From positions 1 through 64,000 of the forward strand of contig JBQCCP010000074.1 in the NCBI GenBank assembly GCA_051962095.1: 64,000 nucleotides of DNA. Reading direction: 5' to 3'. Position numbers and translations under genes: made by a program. Positions 8,986 through 17,752 of the stretch are shown here, piece after piece (the stretch's first letter is position 1; each line of letters starts with the position of its first letter). The stretch is from 66-474 sp051962095. Its GTDB lineage: Bacteria; Pseudomonadota; Gammaproteobacteria; Xanthomonadales; Rhodanobacteraceae. A model generated the notes under the pieces. The model saw only the letters and a list, made by a program, of their open reading frames with translations, searched no databases and was not told the origin of the DNA.

Positions 8986-11823
8986 TCAAAACGTCAGCAA
9001 GCCCTGCAGCATCGCGCTGCCCGCGCGTTCCCGCTGGTCCTGTTCGCGCATGTAGCCGAGGCGCAGACCGAAGTTGGACGCCGGCCACAACGACAACCCG
9101 GCACGCAGCACCACCGTGTTCCGCGAGAGGCCTACACCTTCCACGGGCAGCCAATCGTTGAAGCCGGTAAAGGTGGCGTCGAACACGTCGCCGTACTGGT
9201 GCAGCGTGTGCTGCCAGCCTGCACTGCCATCGAATTCCATCCGCATCCCGTTGTCCAGGCGCCACCCGCGCTCGGCGCGGAGTCCGAGGCCCGTCTGCAG
9301 ACGCCCCACCGTGCGCGCTTCGGCCTTGAGGCCGTAACCCAGGCCGCCCTGTTCGGTGAAGCCACCAAGGTCGAGACTCTGGTAGCGCAGATCCGCGAAA
9401 GGCACGACGCGGGTGTTGCCGATCTGGAACAGCCGGCCGCCCTCCAGCGCGCCCGCGATGTAGCGTCCGGTGGAGGCGTTGCCCACCGGCGCCAGCATCG
9501 CACCCAGTTGCAACAGGCGCTGCATGTCTTCGCGATACCAGCCGCTTGCCACCTGCGCGCTCGCATACCACGGCCCGTTCACCAGGCCACCGTACATCGC
9601 GATGTTGCTCATCCAGGTGCGATCGTGGTCCCAGGCCGCCTCGAGTTGGCCATAGCCGCTGCTCTGCCCCGCCGCGAAGCCAAAGAAGCCATGCGAGCCG
9701 ACGCGCATGTCCGCGCCGGCCATGCCGCCATCACTGCGGAAACTGGCTCCCGCATAACCGCTGCGCTGCAGGTTGCCCTGCCAGCCGAAGTTGCTGTACC
9801 AGACGCCCGACTTTGCCCGGCCGCTCACGAGGTCATCGAAATGTTCGGACAACGCATTACCGCCTGCATCGATGCCGTTGAGCAGCATCGCGGCACTCGC
9901 AGCGTGAAGCTGGCCGGACAGGCTTTGCAGCGTGGCCTGCGCGATCGCCGGCGTGGCGCTGTGCTGGATCGCGCCGGCGCCGTGCAATACGTCCGCTGAA
10001 GGCGTGCCTCCGGACTCCACGGTTGCGTTGATGGCCTCGAAGCCGAGTTGCACCCGCTGCGCCGCCGACATCGAAGCCGGCTGGACGAAACCCATCGCCG
10101 CGGCGGCCACCGTGATGTTGAGCCCGGTGGTATCCAGGTACACGTCATTGGCGCCGTAACCGATGGTCGTGGAGGTGAACACCACGCCGGTGTCCTTCAC
10201 CAGTTGCGCGAACGTGCCGGTGACGCCGCCCGTGGCGGTGAGCACGTCGGTATGCGTGTTGGCGACATAGCCGCTGTCGGCGCCCGTCACTTCCAGCGTG
10301 CCGCCGTTGAGCGTCGCGGTGCCCGTCACGGCAAGCTTGCTGCCCAGGCTGACCGCCAGGGTGCCCGTGGAAGTGTTCGTGTAGTTGCCGCCCACCGTGG
10401 TGTCGCCGCCGTGCACGGCCACCTTGCCTGCGTTGGAGAGGTTGCCGGCGACGCCAGCCGCCGCGTCCAACGTACCGCCGGTGATCGTGAGGTTGCCCGG
10501 CAGCGGCCGGGTCGACTGCAAGGTGCCCGCACCGATCGTGGTGCCGCCGCTGTAGGTGTTGTTGCCGGTCAGCACCAGCGTGCCGGGGCCCGAAAGCGTG
10601 AGGCTGCCACTGCCGCCGATGTCGTTGCTGAAAGTCGAGGTGGTGCCTGTCGACACATTCGCGTTGAAAGAACCGAACGCGAATTGCGCCGGCCCGTGCA
10701 CGGCCTTGGCGGCATTGATCATGCCCCAGCCGTAGGTCGGATTCGGGGTGGTATGGCTGCCGTCGTCGTACGGCGTCGCGGTGGTCAGGATCGTGTCGCT
10801 GACGTTGGCCGCCGTCATCCATGGAAACGCTTGCCACACCTGCGCGGCGACGCCGCTCACCACCGCGGCCGACGCGGACGTGCCATTGGCCGCGCCGCCC
10901 GTGAAATTGCCGACGGGCGGAAACTGCACGTTGCCTGATGCACTGATGCACCACTGCATGGCGACGCCGCAGGAATTGGAAGGTGCATCTGAACCCTTGT
11001 AGAGGCCGGCAGGCTGGCCATTGCTGTCGATGGCCATGTCCACCGCCGCGATCCAGTTCGGCTGGAAACTCGGAATCCAGTACGGCAGGCCGGCTTCGGA
11101 CCACGGCTGGGATGCGCCGCTGCTGCCGGCGGCCCACACCAGCAGGATGCCCGCGTCAATGGCAGGCTGGTAAAGCGCCTGACTCGCCGCGATGTTGGCG
11201 GGCGGCGTCTGCGCATTGCCCGACCCGAAAGACACGTTGATGATCTTGACGTTCTGCGCGGCGAAGTCGCTGAAATTGGTGCTGCTGGTCGAACAGGTCG
11301 CCAGGTTCACGGTGGCGCACACCTGCTCGAAATAGAGACTCGCACCCGGCGCAACGCCGCCGGGGAAGGTTATGTTGTTGTCGGAAGGCAAGGCGCCGGC
11401 TGCCGCGCCGCCCAGGATGTCCGCGATCACGCTGCCGTGTCCGGAGGTGTCGTTGGGCGACTGCGATCCGCCGGACAAATAACTCTTGAACCATGCGACT
11501 CGTCCGTTCATCGGCGGGGTGGTGGGGTCGACGCCCGAATCCAGGATGCCGACCTTGACGCCCTGCCCCGTGAACCCTTCACCCTGCGCGGTGAGCGCGC
11601 CCGTGGGAATCAGATGGTTGTAGGCAGAGTCGTAGGGCGTTCCCGGTGGCGGCGGGGGTGGTGGGGGTGGTGGCGGACCCACCGGCGGCGGAGGTGGCGG
11701 ACTGGCCTTGACCATGCCGTTGCCGCCTCCACCCCCTCCACACGCGGTCAGGTAAATCGGAGCGGTGGCGACGATCGCCGCAGCGATAGCCAAGGCGATT
11801 GCGCGTTTGCGGCTGCGGTTCAT
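8986..11823 (-). CDS. Subtilisin-like autotransporter serine protease, probably lipidated
   Basis: The type V secreted protease has 945 residues. The signal sequence ends IYLTAC followed by a glycine run, a lipobox with Cys28, so the passenger is probably acylated as in Neisseria NalP. A polyproline stretch (about residues 42-60) precedes the S8 peptidase domain. The triad is Asp95 in GILDSGVD, His129 in SGHGS and Ser316 in GTSAS. An autotransporter-associated beta-helix repeat follows (LTLSGPGTLVLTGNNTYSGG). The last roughly 270 residues form the beta-barrel, ending in Phe (GLLTF). It lies alone, divergent from nothing close, with a GC-rich leader. Substrates are unknown; processing of surface proteins is plausible. 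Confidence 0.93.
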   Translation of the reverse strand: MNRSRKRAIALAIAAAIVATAPIYLTACGGGGGGNGMVKASPPPPPPVGPPPPPPPPPPPGTPYDSAYNHLIPTGALTAQGEGFTGQGVKVGILDSGVDPTTPPMNGRVAWFKSYLSGGSQSPNDTSGHGSVIADILGGAAAGALPSDNNITFPGGVAPGASLYFEQVCATVNLATCSTSSTNFSDFAAQNVKIINVSFGSGNAQTPPANIAASQALYQPAIDAGILLVWAAGSSGASQPWSEAGLPYWIPSFQPNWIAAVDMAIDSNGQPAGLYKGSDAPSNSCGVAMQWCISASGNVQFPPVGNFTGGAANGTSASAAVVSGVAAQVWQAFPWMTAANVSDTILTTATPYDDGSHTTPNPTYGWGMINAAKAVHGPAQFAFGSFNANVSTGTTSTFSNDIGGSGSLTLSGPGTLVLTGNNTYSGGTTIGAGTLQSTRPLPGNLTITGGTLDAAAGVAGNLSNAGKVAVHGGDTTVGGNYTNTSTGTLAVSLGSKLAVTGTATLNGGTLEVTGADSGYVANTHTDVLTATGGVTGTFAQLVKDTGVVFTSTTIGYGANDVYLDTTGLNITVAAAAMGFVQPASMSAAQRVQLGFEAINATVESGGTPSADVLHGAGAIQHSATPAIAQATLQSLSGQLHAASAAMLLNGIDAGGNALSEHFDDLVSGRAKSGVWYSNFGWQGNLQRSGYAGASFRSDGGMAGADMRVGSHGFFGFAAGQSSGYGQLEAAWDHDRTWMSNIAMYGGLVNGPWYASAQVASGWYREDMQRLLQLGAMLAPVGNASTGRYIAGALEGGRLFQIGNTRVVPFADLRYQSLDLGGFTEQGGLGYGLKAEARTVGRLQTGLGLRAERGWRLDNGMRMEFDGSAGWQHTLHQYGDVFDATFTGFNDWLPVEGVGLSRNTVVLRAGLSLWPASNFGLRLGYMREQDQRERAGSAMLQGLLTF

Positions 11824-12008
11824 GTGCCACCCCCTGCTGTTGTGATGTCCCTATTCTCACCATGCAGGCATCCGGTTCTCAACCGGCGGCACAGCCTGCA
11901 ACCCCACTTGATCGTCCGGAACAACCCACGTGCCGCTGCACCGGGAGCGATAGCCTAACCCGATCCGGTGTGAAAGCGGTGTCAAGTCGCCGCGTGCCGA
12001 TGTTTTTC

Positions 12009-12836
12009 TCAGAACATGTGCCGTTCGATGCCCAAGTGCGCCATGATCTTGCTGCCGATTTCCTCGATGGACGTGTGCGTGGTGTTGAGCGAAGGAATGT
12101 TCTCGCGGCGGAAGATGCGGTCGGCGACCGCGAGTTCGTGGGTGCAGCGATCCAGCTTGGCATAGGAACTGCCGGGGCGCCGCGCCTCGCGCACCTGCGC
12201 GAGACGGATCGGGTCGATCGTGAGCCCGTACAGACGATTGCGACAGCTTTCCAGGCGCTTGGGCAGGTAATCGCGTTCCAGGTCCTCATCCGTCAGCGGA
12301 TAGTTCGCGGCTCTCACACCATAGTGCAAAGCCATGTACAGGCAGGTCGGCGTCTTGCCTACGCGTGACACGCCGACCAGCACCACGTCCGCCTGGCTGT
12401 AGTCGACGTCGATGCCGTCGTCGTGCGCGAGCGCGTAATTGGTCGCGTTGATGCGCGCTTCGTACTGGTTGAAATCGACGAGGCCGTGCGCGCGATTGAC
12501 CGCGCCGGAGCGCCGCGCGCCGAGTTCCAGTTCCAGCGTGCCGATGAACGGCGCCAGCACGTCGATCATCAGCGCGCCGGACTCGGCGATGATCTCGCAC
12601 AACTGCGAATCGACCACCGTGTTCACCACGATCGGGCGTTCGTCGCTTTGCGCGTACACCGTCTTGATGCGCAGCGCCGCCGCGCGCGCCTTGTCGGGCG
12701 TGTCCACGAACGCGATGCGATGGCCGTCGAACTTCACCCCCTCGAACTGCGCGAGGATGGAATTGCCGATGGTTTCGGCGGTAATACCAGTGGAATCGGA
12801 AATGAAGAAAACCGTCCTGCGACCGTCGCCGTTCAA
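12009..12836 (-). CDS. ppsR: Pyruvate, water dikinase regulatory protein (PSRP)
   Basis: This bifunctional DUF299 enzyme inactivates PEP synthase by ADP-dependent phosphorylation of a Thr and reactivates it by Pi-dependent dephosphorylation. I assign a TTG start at 12836 (reads LNGDGRRTVFFISDSTGITA), preceded by AGGAG at a 7-nt gap; this gives 275 residues, matching E. coli PpsR (277). The P-loop-like GVSRVGKTPTC motif and the SDSTGITAE N-terminus are diagnostic. The open frame continues upstream through ppsA antisense sequence, which is an artefact. It is transcribed divergently from its target gene ppsA, with a shared control region of about 130 bp. Confidence 0.95.
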   Translation of the reverse strand: MNGDGRRTVFFISDSTGITAETIGNSILAQFEGVKFDGHRIAFVDTPDKARAAALRIKTVYAQSDERPIVVNTVVDSQLCEIIAESGALMIDVLAPFIGTLELELGARRSGAVNRAHGLVDFNQYEARINATNYALAHDDGIDVDYSQADVVLVGVSRVGKTPTCLYMALHYGVRAANYPLTDEDLERDYLPKRLESCRNRLYGLTIDPIRLAQVREARRPGSSYAKLDRCTHELAVADRIFRRENIPSLNTTHTSIEEIGSKIMAHLGIERHMF

Positions 12837-12969
12837 AGCCCGCTCCTGAGGCCAAACACCGGCCGAGTGTATCCGCGCCGAACACGCGGCGTGGCGCGGC
12901 TTGTGTCCGCTCCGGATGCCCGTGAAAATAGTCCGTTTACGGGCCGTCCGCCCGCACATGGAGATCGTC

Positions 12970-15354
12970 GTGACCGAACTAGTCCTGTGGCTGGACCAAT
13001 TGCGCATGACCGACCTGGCCAAGGTCGGCGGCAAGAACGCTTCGCTGGGCGAAATGATCGGCAATCTCGCCAAGCTGGGCGTGTCGGTGCCGGGCGGGTT
13101 CGCGACGACCGCCGATGCGTTCCGCGAATATCTGGAAAGGAGCGGACTCGCCGACAGGATCCAGAAGCGGCTCGCGACATTGAACATCGAAGACGTCACC
13201 GCATTGGCCGCGGCCGGCAAGGAAATCCGCGGCTGGATCGTCGATACCAAATTGCCCGATGATCTCGAAAAGGCAATCCGCGAAGCGTACGCGAAGCTTT
13301 GCAAGGAAGCCGGTGGCGACGGCATTCCAGTTGCGGTGCGCTCCTCCGCTACCGCGGAAGACCTGCCGGACGCGAGCTTCGCCGGCCAGCAAGAAACCTT
13401 TTTGAATGTCACCGGCATCGACGACGTGCTGCACAAGGTCAAGGAAGTCTTCGCCTCGCTCTACAACGACCGCGCGATCGCCTACCGCGTGCACCAGGGC
13501 TTCAGCCACGAGGAAGTCGCGCTTTCCGCCGGCGTGCAGTTGATGGTGCGATCCGACATCGGCGCCTCGGGCGTGCTGTTCACGCTGGACACCGAATCGG
13601 GGTTCCGCGACGTGGTGTTCGTCACCGCGAGCTACGGCCTCGGCGAAATGGTCGTGCAGGGCGCGGTGAATCCCGACGAGTTCTACGTGTTCAAGCCGAC
13701 GCTGCGCGCCGGCAAGCATGCGGTGCTGCGCCGCAACCTCGGCGCCAAGCAGCAGCGCATGGTGTATTCCGACCAGCCGGGCGAGCGCGTGCGGATCGAA
13801 GCAACGCCGGACGAATTGCGCCGCAAGTTCTGCATCAGCGACGCCGACGTCGAATCGCTGGCGAAGCAGGCGTTGATCATCGAGGAACACTACAAGCGCC
13901 CGATGGACATCGAGTGGGCGAAGGACGGCGCGACCGGCAAGCTCTACATCGTGCAGGCGCGCCCGGAAACGGTGAAATCGCGCGCACACGCGACGCAGCT
14001 CGAACGCTTCCAGTTGAACGAAAAGGGCAAGGTGCTGGCCGAGGGTCGCTCGATCGGCCAGAAGATCGGCGCCGGAACGGCGCGTGTGATCAAGTCGCTC
14101 GACAGGATGCACGAGTTCAAGGAAGGCGACGTGCTGGTCGCGGACATGACCGATCCCGACTGGGAGCCGATCATGAAAAAGGCCGCGGCGATCGTCACCA
14201 ACCGCGGCGGACGCACCTGCCACGCCGCGATCATCGCGCGCGAACTGGGCGTGCCGGCGGTGGTCGGTACCGGCGATGCGCTGCAGAAGATTCCCGATGG
14301 CCATGCAGTCACCGTGTCCTGCGCCGAGGGCGACACCGGCTTCATTTATGAAGGGAAATTGAAGTTCGAACGCATCACCGCGGATTTGGGTGACATGCCG
14401 CCCGCGCCGCTGAAAATCATGATGAACGTCGCCAATCCTGAGCGCGCGTTCGATTTCGGGATGCTGCCGAACCAGGGCATCGGGCTGGCGCGCCTCGAGA
14501 TGATCATCGCGAGCCATATCGGCGTACATCCGAAGGCCTTGCTGCAATACGACCAGCAGGACGCCGAGACGAAGAAGAAGATCGACGAGCGCATCGCAGG
14601 TTACGCCGGCCCTGTCGATTTCTACGTCGATCGTCTCGCCGAAGGCATCGCGACGATCGCGGCGTCGGTGTACCCGAAGACCGTGATCGTGCGCATGTCG
14701 GACTTCAAGTCCAACGAATACGCGAATCTCCTCGGCGGCGGCAAGTTCGAGCCGCACGAGGAAAACCCGATGATCGGTTTCCGCGGCGCGTCGCGCTACG
14801 TGGATGATTCCTTCGCTGAAGCGTTCGGGCTCGAATGCAAGGCGGTCAAAAAAGTGCGCGAGGCAATGGGCCTCGACAACGTGTGGGTGATGATCCCGTT
14901 CATCCGCACGCTCGATGAGGGTCGCAAGGTCATCGACGTGCTGAAGACCAACGGCCTGAAACAGGGCGAGAGCATCGATGGCAACGCGGCGCTGAAGGTC
15001 ATCATGATGTGCGAGGTGCCGTCCAACGCGTTGCTGGCGGAAGAATTCCTCGACATCTTCAACGGTTTCTCGATCGGCTCGAACGATCTCACCCAATTGA
15101 CGCTTGGGCTCGATCGCGATTCCTCGATCGTGGCCAGCCTGTTCGACGAGCGCAATCCGGCGGTGAAGAAACTGCTGTCGATGGCCATCCAGACCGCGCG
15201 TGCGAAAGGCAAGTACGTCGGCATTTGCGGGCAAGGCCCGTCAGACCACGCCGACCTCGCCGAGTGGCTGATGGATCAGGGCATCGAATCGGTGTCGCTG
15301 AATCCGGATACCGTCGTTGACACCTGGCTGCGGCTCGCCAAACACAAGGGCTGA
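12970..15354 (+). CDS. ppsA: Phosphoenolpyruvate synthase (pyruvate, water dikinase)
   Basis: PpsA converts pyruvate and ATP to PEP, AMP and Pi for gluconeogenesis. I favour the GTG at 12970 (VTELVLWLDQLRM), which has GGAG six bases before it and gives 794 residues, the family length; the ATG at 12958 would add four residues. Domains in order are the N-terminal ATP-grasp-like nucleotide domain (GGKNASLGEM, AVRSSATAEDLPDASFAGQQ), the swivelling phosphohistidine domain with His418 in GGRTCHAAI, and the C-terminal PEP/pyruvate TIM barrel ending GICGQGPSDHADLAEWL with the catalytic Cys. Regulation by the adjacent divergent PpsR is expected. Confidence 0.97.
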   Translation: MTELVLWLDQLRMTDLAKVGGKNASLGEMIGNLAKLGVSVPGGFATTADAFREYLERSGLADRIQKRLATLNIEDVTALAAAGKEIRGWIVDTKLPDDLEKAIREAYAKLCKEAGGDGIPVAVRSSATAEDLPDASFAGQQETFLNVTGIDDVLHKVKEVFASLYNDRAIAYRVHQGFSHEEVALSAGVQLMVRSDIGASGVLFTLDTESGFRDVVFVTASYGLGEMVVQGAVNPDEFYVFKPTLRAGKHAVLRRNLGAKQQRMVYSDQPGERVRIEATPDELRRKFCISDADVESLAKQALIIEEHYKRPMDIEWAKDGATGKLYIVQARPETVKSRAHATQLERFQLNEKGKVLAEGRSIGQKIGAGTARVIKSLDRMHEFKEGDVLVADMTDPDWEPIMKKAAAIVTNRGGRTCHAAIIARELGVPAVVGTGDALQKIPDGHAVTVSCAEGDTGFIYEGKLKFERITADLGDMPPAPLKIMMNVANPERAFDFGMLPNQGIGLARLEMIIASHIGVHPKALLQYDQQDAETKKKIDERIAGYAGPVDFYVDRLAEGIATIAASVYPKTVIVRMSDFKSNEYANLLGGGKFEPHEENPMIGFRGASRYVDDSFAEAFGLECKAVKKVREAMGLDNVWVMIPFIRTLDEGRKVIDVLKTNGLKQGESIDGNAALKVIMMCEVPSNALLAEEFLDIFNGFSIGSNDLTQLTLGLDRDSSIVASLFDERNPAVKKLLSMAIQTARAKGKYVGICGQGPSDHADLAEWLMDQGIESVSLNPDTVVDTWLRLAKHKG

Positions 15355-15377
15355 GGCGAGCTTCGGTTTTTGGCAGG

Positions 15378-15535
15378 CTCGGTTCCCTCTCCCCTCCGGG
15401 CGAGGGTGCCCCGCAGGGGCGGGTGAGGGTGCGCGCTTGCAACAGAGCGTCCCTGAAGCAAAACCGTACCCTCATCCGGCGCTGCGCGCAGGAACAAGAG
15501 CAGCGCTTTGCGCCCTTCTCCCGGAGGAGAAGGCC
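15378..15535. repeat. Intergenic repeat mosaic downstream of ppsA
   Basis: The roughly 300-bp gap between ppsA and the M1 peptidase gene has no gene. It contains CCCTCTCCCCTCCGGGCGAGGG, then GCAGGGGCGGGTGAGGGTGCG, and a second block CCCTCATCCGGCGCTGCGC followed by CTTCTCCCGGAGGAGAAGG, all palindromic. This is the same style of repeat that interrupts metG. Promoter signals for the downstream gene are expected in 15540-15660, but I cannot place them securely. Confidence 0.6.
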
Positions 15536-15659
15536 AACGCGGCATCGATCAGTGTGTGCCATTGGTCATCGTGACCACGTGGCGTCCACATGGCATGCTT
15601 GGCGCTCGACGCGCCGCGCGAATCCGGCGCGCGTATCCGCCCATTGCCGACGGAATCCC

Positions 15660-17675
15660 ATGAAGACTTTTTGGTGCGCCTTCGCGCTGTGTCTCGTTGC
15701 CCCCTTCTCGTTCGCATCGGCGGCGCCAGCCGCAAGTGGGCCCGCTGCATCGAAATATGATCCGCGGGCCTTGTTCGCGCCGTTTCATTACCAGAATCCG
15801 GTGAACCGCTACCGCAGCGCCGACGGACGGCCCGGCCCCGATTACTGGCAGAACCGCGCCGACTACGAAATCCACGCGACCCTTGATCCGGAAACGAAAA
15901 CCCTCACCGGCACCGAGACGATCACCTACACCAACAACAGTCCGGAAGCGCTGGACTACCTGTGGCTGCATCTAGACCAGAATCTTTATCGCACCGATGC
16001 GCGCGGCAACTTCTCCGGCGACAGCGCGCCGAAATTCGATGAGCACACCGACGGCGACGTGATCACCTCGGTCGAAGTGGTCGGCGACCACGACGCGGTG
16101 AAAGCCGCCCACATCGTCAGCGACACCCGGATGCGCGTGGATCTGCCCGAACCGGTCGCAGCGAATGGCGGCAAGGTGCGCGTGCGTATTGCGTGGCACT
16201 ACACGGTTCCGGGTGCGTTCGGCGGGCGCACCGACTGGTTCCACACCAAGAATGGCGATGTCTTCGAAATAGCGCAGTGGTATCCGCGCCTGTGCGTGTA
16301 CGACGACCTGCGCGGCTGGGATACCGCGCCGTACCTCAACAGCGAGTTCTATCTCGAATACGGCGATTTCGACTACTCGATCACCGTGCCGTCGAACATG
16401 CTCGTGGTCGGTTCCGGCGAACTGCTGAACCCGAAGGACGTTCTCACGAAGACCGAACTGCAGCGCTACGAGCAGGCGCGCCACTCCGACAAGACGGTGG
16501 TGATTCGTTCCGCCGAAGAAGTGGCCGATCCCGCCGCCCGTCCGAAACAAGGCGGCACCCTGACCTGGCGCTTCAAGATGCAGAATACCCGCGACGTCGC
16601 GTTCGGCGCGTCGGCGGCCTACGTCTGGGATGGGGCGCGCATCGACCTGCCAAGTGGCAAGCACGCCATGGCGCAATCGGCCTACCCGGTCGAAAGCATC
16701 GGCAAGGACGGCTGGCAAAACTCCGCGCAGCACGTGAAGTACACGGTCGAGTTTTTCTCGAAGTACACCGGTTTCGACTACCCGTGGCCGAACGCGATCG
16801 CGGAAGCCGGCATCGCCGGCGGCATGGAGTATCCGGGCATCGTGTTCGACTGGTGGAAGGCCAACGGCTACACCCTGTTCCTGCTGGCGGTACACGAAGT
16901 CGGCCATTCGTGGTTCCCGATGATCGTCGGCAGCGACGAGCGCCGCAACGCCTGGATGGACGAGGGCATGAACACCTTCGTTGACGTGATCGCGCACGCG
17001 GATTGGGGCAAGGTACATGGCGGCGAGTTCGCGCCCAAGAAAGACAGCGAATACGCATCGCTGACCGGCGATCCGGCCAAGGACATCGTGAAGCAGGTGT
17101 TCGATGATCCCGACGCGCCGCCGATCCTGACGCGCGCCGACGCGATCCAGGAGAAATACCGCCACCCGATCACCTATTTCAAGGCGGCGTATGGCCTGAC
17201 GCTGTTGCGCGAACAGGTGCTGGGACCGGAGCGCTTCGACGCCGCGTTCAAGCAGTACATCCGCGACTGGGCATTCAAGCATCCTTCGCCTTCCGACTTC
17301 TTCCGCACGATGGACAGCGCGGCGGGCGAAGACCTGTCGTGGTTCTGGCGCGGCTGGTTCCGGCACAACTGGAAGCTCGACCTCGCGGTCACCGGAGTCA
17401 AATACGTGGACAGCGATCCCGCCAAAGGTGCGCTGGTGACGGTCGCGAACCTCGACAAATTCGCGATGCCGGCAACGCTGCGCGTGACGTACGACGATGG
17501 CAGCACGACCGACGTGCGCGTCCCGGTCGAGACGTGGATGCAGCACACGCAGTTTGACGTGGCGGTGGCGGGAAACAGGCGCGTCAAGAGCGCCGTGATC
17601 GATCCCGACGGCGCGTTGCCTGACGTGAATCGCGCCAACAACACGTTGGCGGTCGGCGCTCCGCACAAACAGTGA
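15660..17675 (+). CDS. Secreted M1-family zinc metallopeptidase
   Basis: The 671-residue aminopeptidase-N superfamily protein has a signal peptide MKTFWCAFALCLVAPFSFASAA. The N-terminal beta domain (YEIHATLDPETKTLTGTETITY) resembles the M1 saddle. The catalytic domain has HEVGH at 412-416 and a downstream Glu in NAWMDEGMNTFVD about 19 residues later, the third zinc ligand. The GAMEN exopeptidase motif is replaced by AGGMEYPG, as in secreted bacterial homologues. The usual long ERAP-like C-terminal helical domain is short. The start was chosen at MKTF because the frame upstream runs through repeat DNA. It likely degrades peptides in the periplasm or medium. The next gene follows after 77 bp. 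Confidence 0.92.
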   Translation: MKTFWCAFALCLVAPFSFASAAPAASGPAASKYDPRALFAPFHYQNPVNRYRSADGRPGPDYWQNRADYEIHATLDPETKTLTGTETITYTNNSPEALDYLWLHLDQNLYRTDARGNFSGDSAPKFDEHTDGDVITSVEVVGDHDAVKAAHIVSDTRMRVDLPEPVAANGGKVRVRIAWHYTVPGAFGGRTDWFHTKNGDVFEIAQWYPRLCVYDDLRGWDTAPYLNSEFYLEYGDFDYSITVPSNMLVVGSGELLNPKDVLTKTELQRYEQARHSDKTVVIRSAEEVADPAARPKQGGTLTWRFKMQNTRDVAFGASAAYVWDGARIDLPSGKHAMAQSAYPVESIGKDGWQNSAQHVKYTVEFFSKYTGFDYPWPNAIAEAGIAGGMEYPGIVFDWWKANGYTLFLLAVHEVGHSWFPMIVGSDERRNAWMDEGMNTFVDVIAHADWGKVHGGEFAPKKDSEYASLTGDPAKDIVKQVFDDPDAPPILTRADAIQEKYRHPITYFKAAYGLTLLREQVLGPERFDAAFKQYIRDWAFKHPSPSDFFRTMDSAAGEDLSWFWRGWFRHNWKLDLAVTGVKYVDSDPAKGALVTVANLDKFAMPATLRVTYDDGSTTDVRVPVETWMQHTQFDVAVAGNRRVKSAVIDPDGALPDVNRANNTLAVGAPHKQ

Positions 17676-17752
17676 CCGCTGCACCGCCGGTGACGCGCGA
17701 GTTGCGCCGGCCGTGCCACAATGCGGCCCTCATCTCGCTTCGGGGAACAGCG

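Noticed and set aside
11648..11702. Short tandem GGTGGCGG-like run that could look like a CRISPR or minisatellite
   Set aside because: It codes the polyproline stalk of the autotransporter; there are no regular repeat-spacer units.
12979..15234. A 751-codon open frame antisense to ppsA
   Set aside because: GC-rich codon bias leaves the opposite strand open; the protein is His/Arg-rich with no family motif, while the plus-strand PpsA is unambiguous.
15972..17684. A 570-codon open frame antisense to the M1 peptidase gene
   Set aside because: Low-complexity Arg/Val/His composition and no motifs; it mirrors the coding strand of a clear peptidase.
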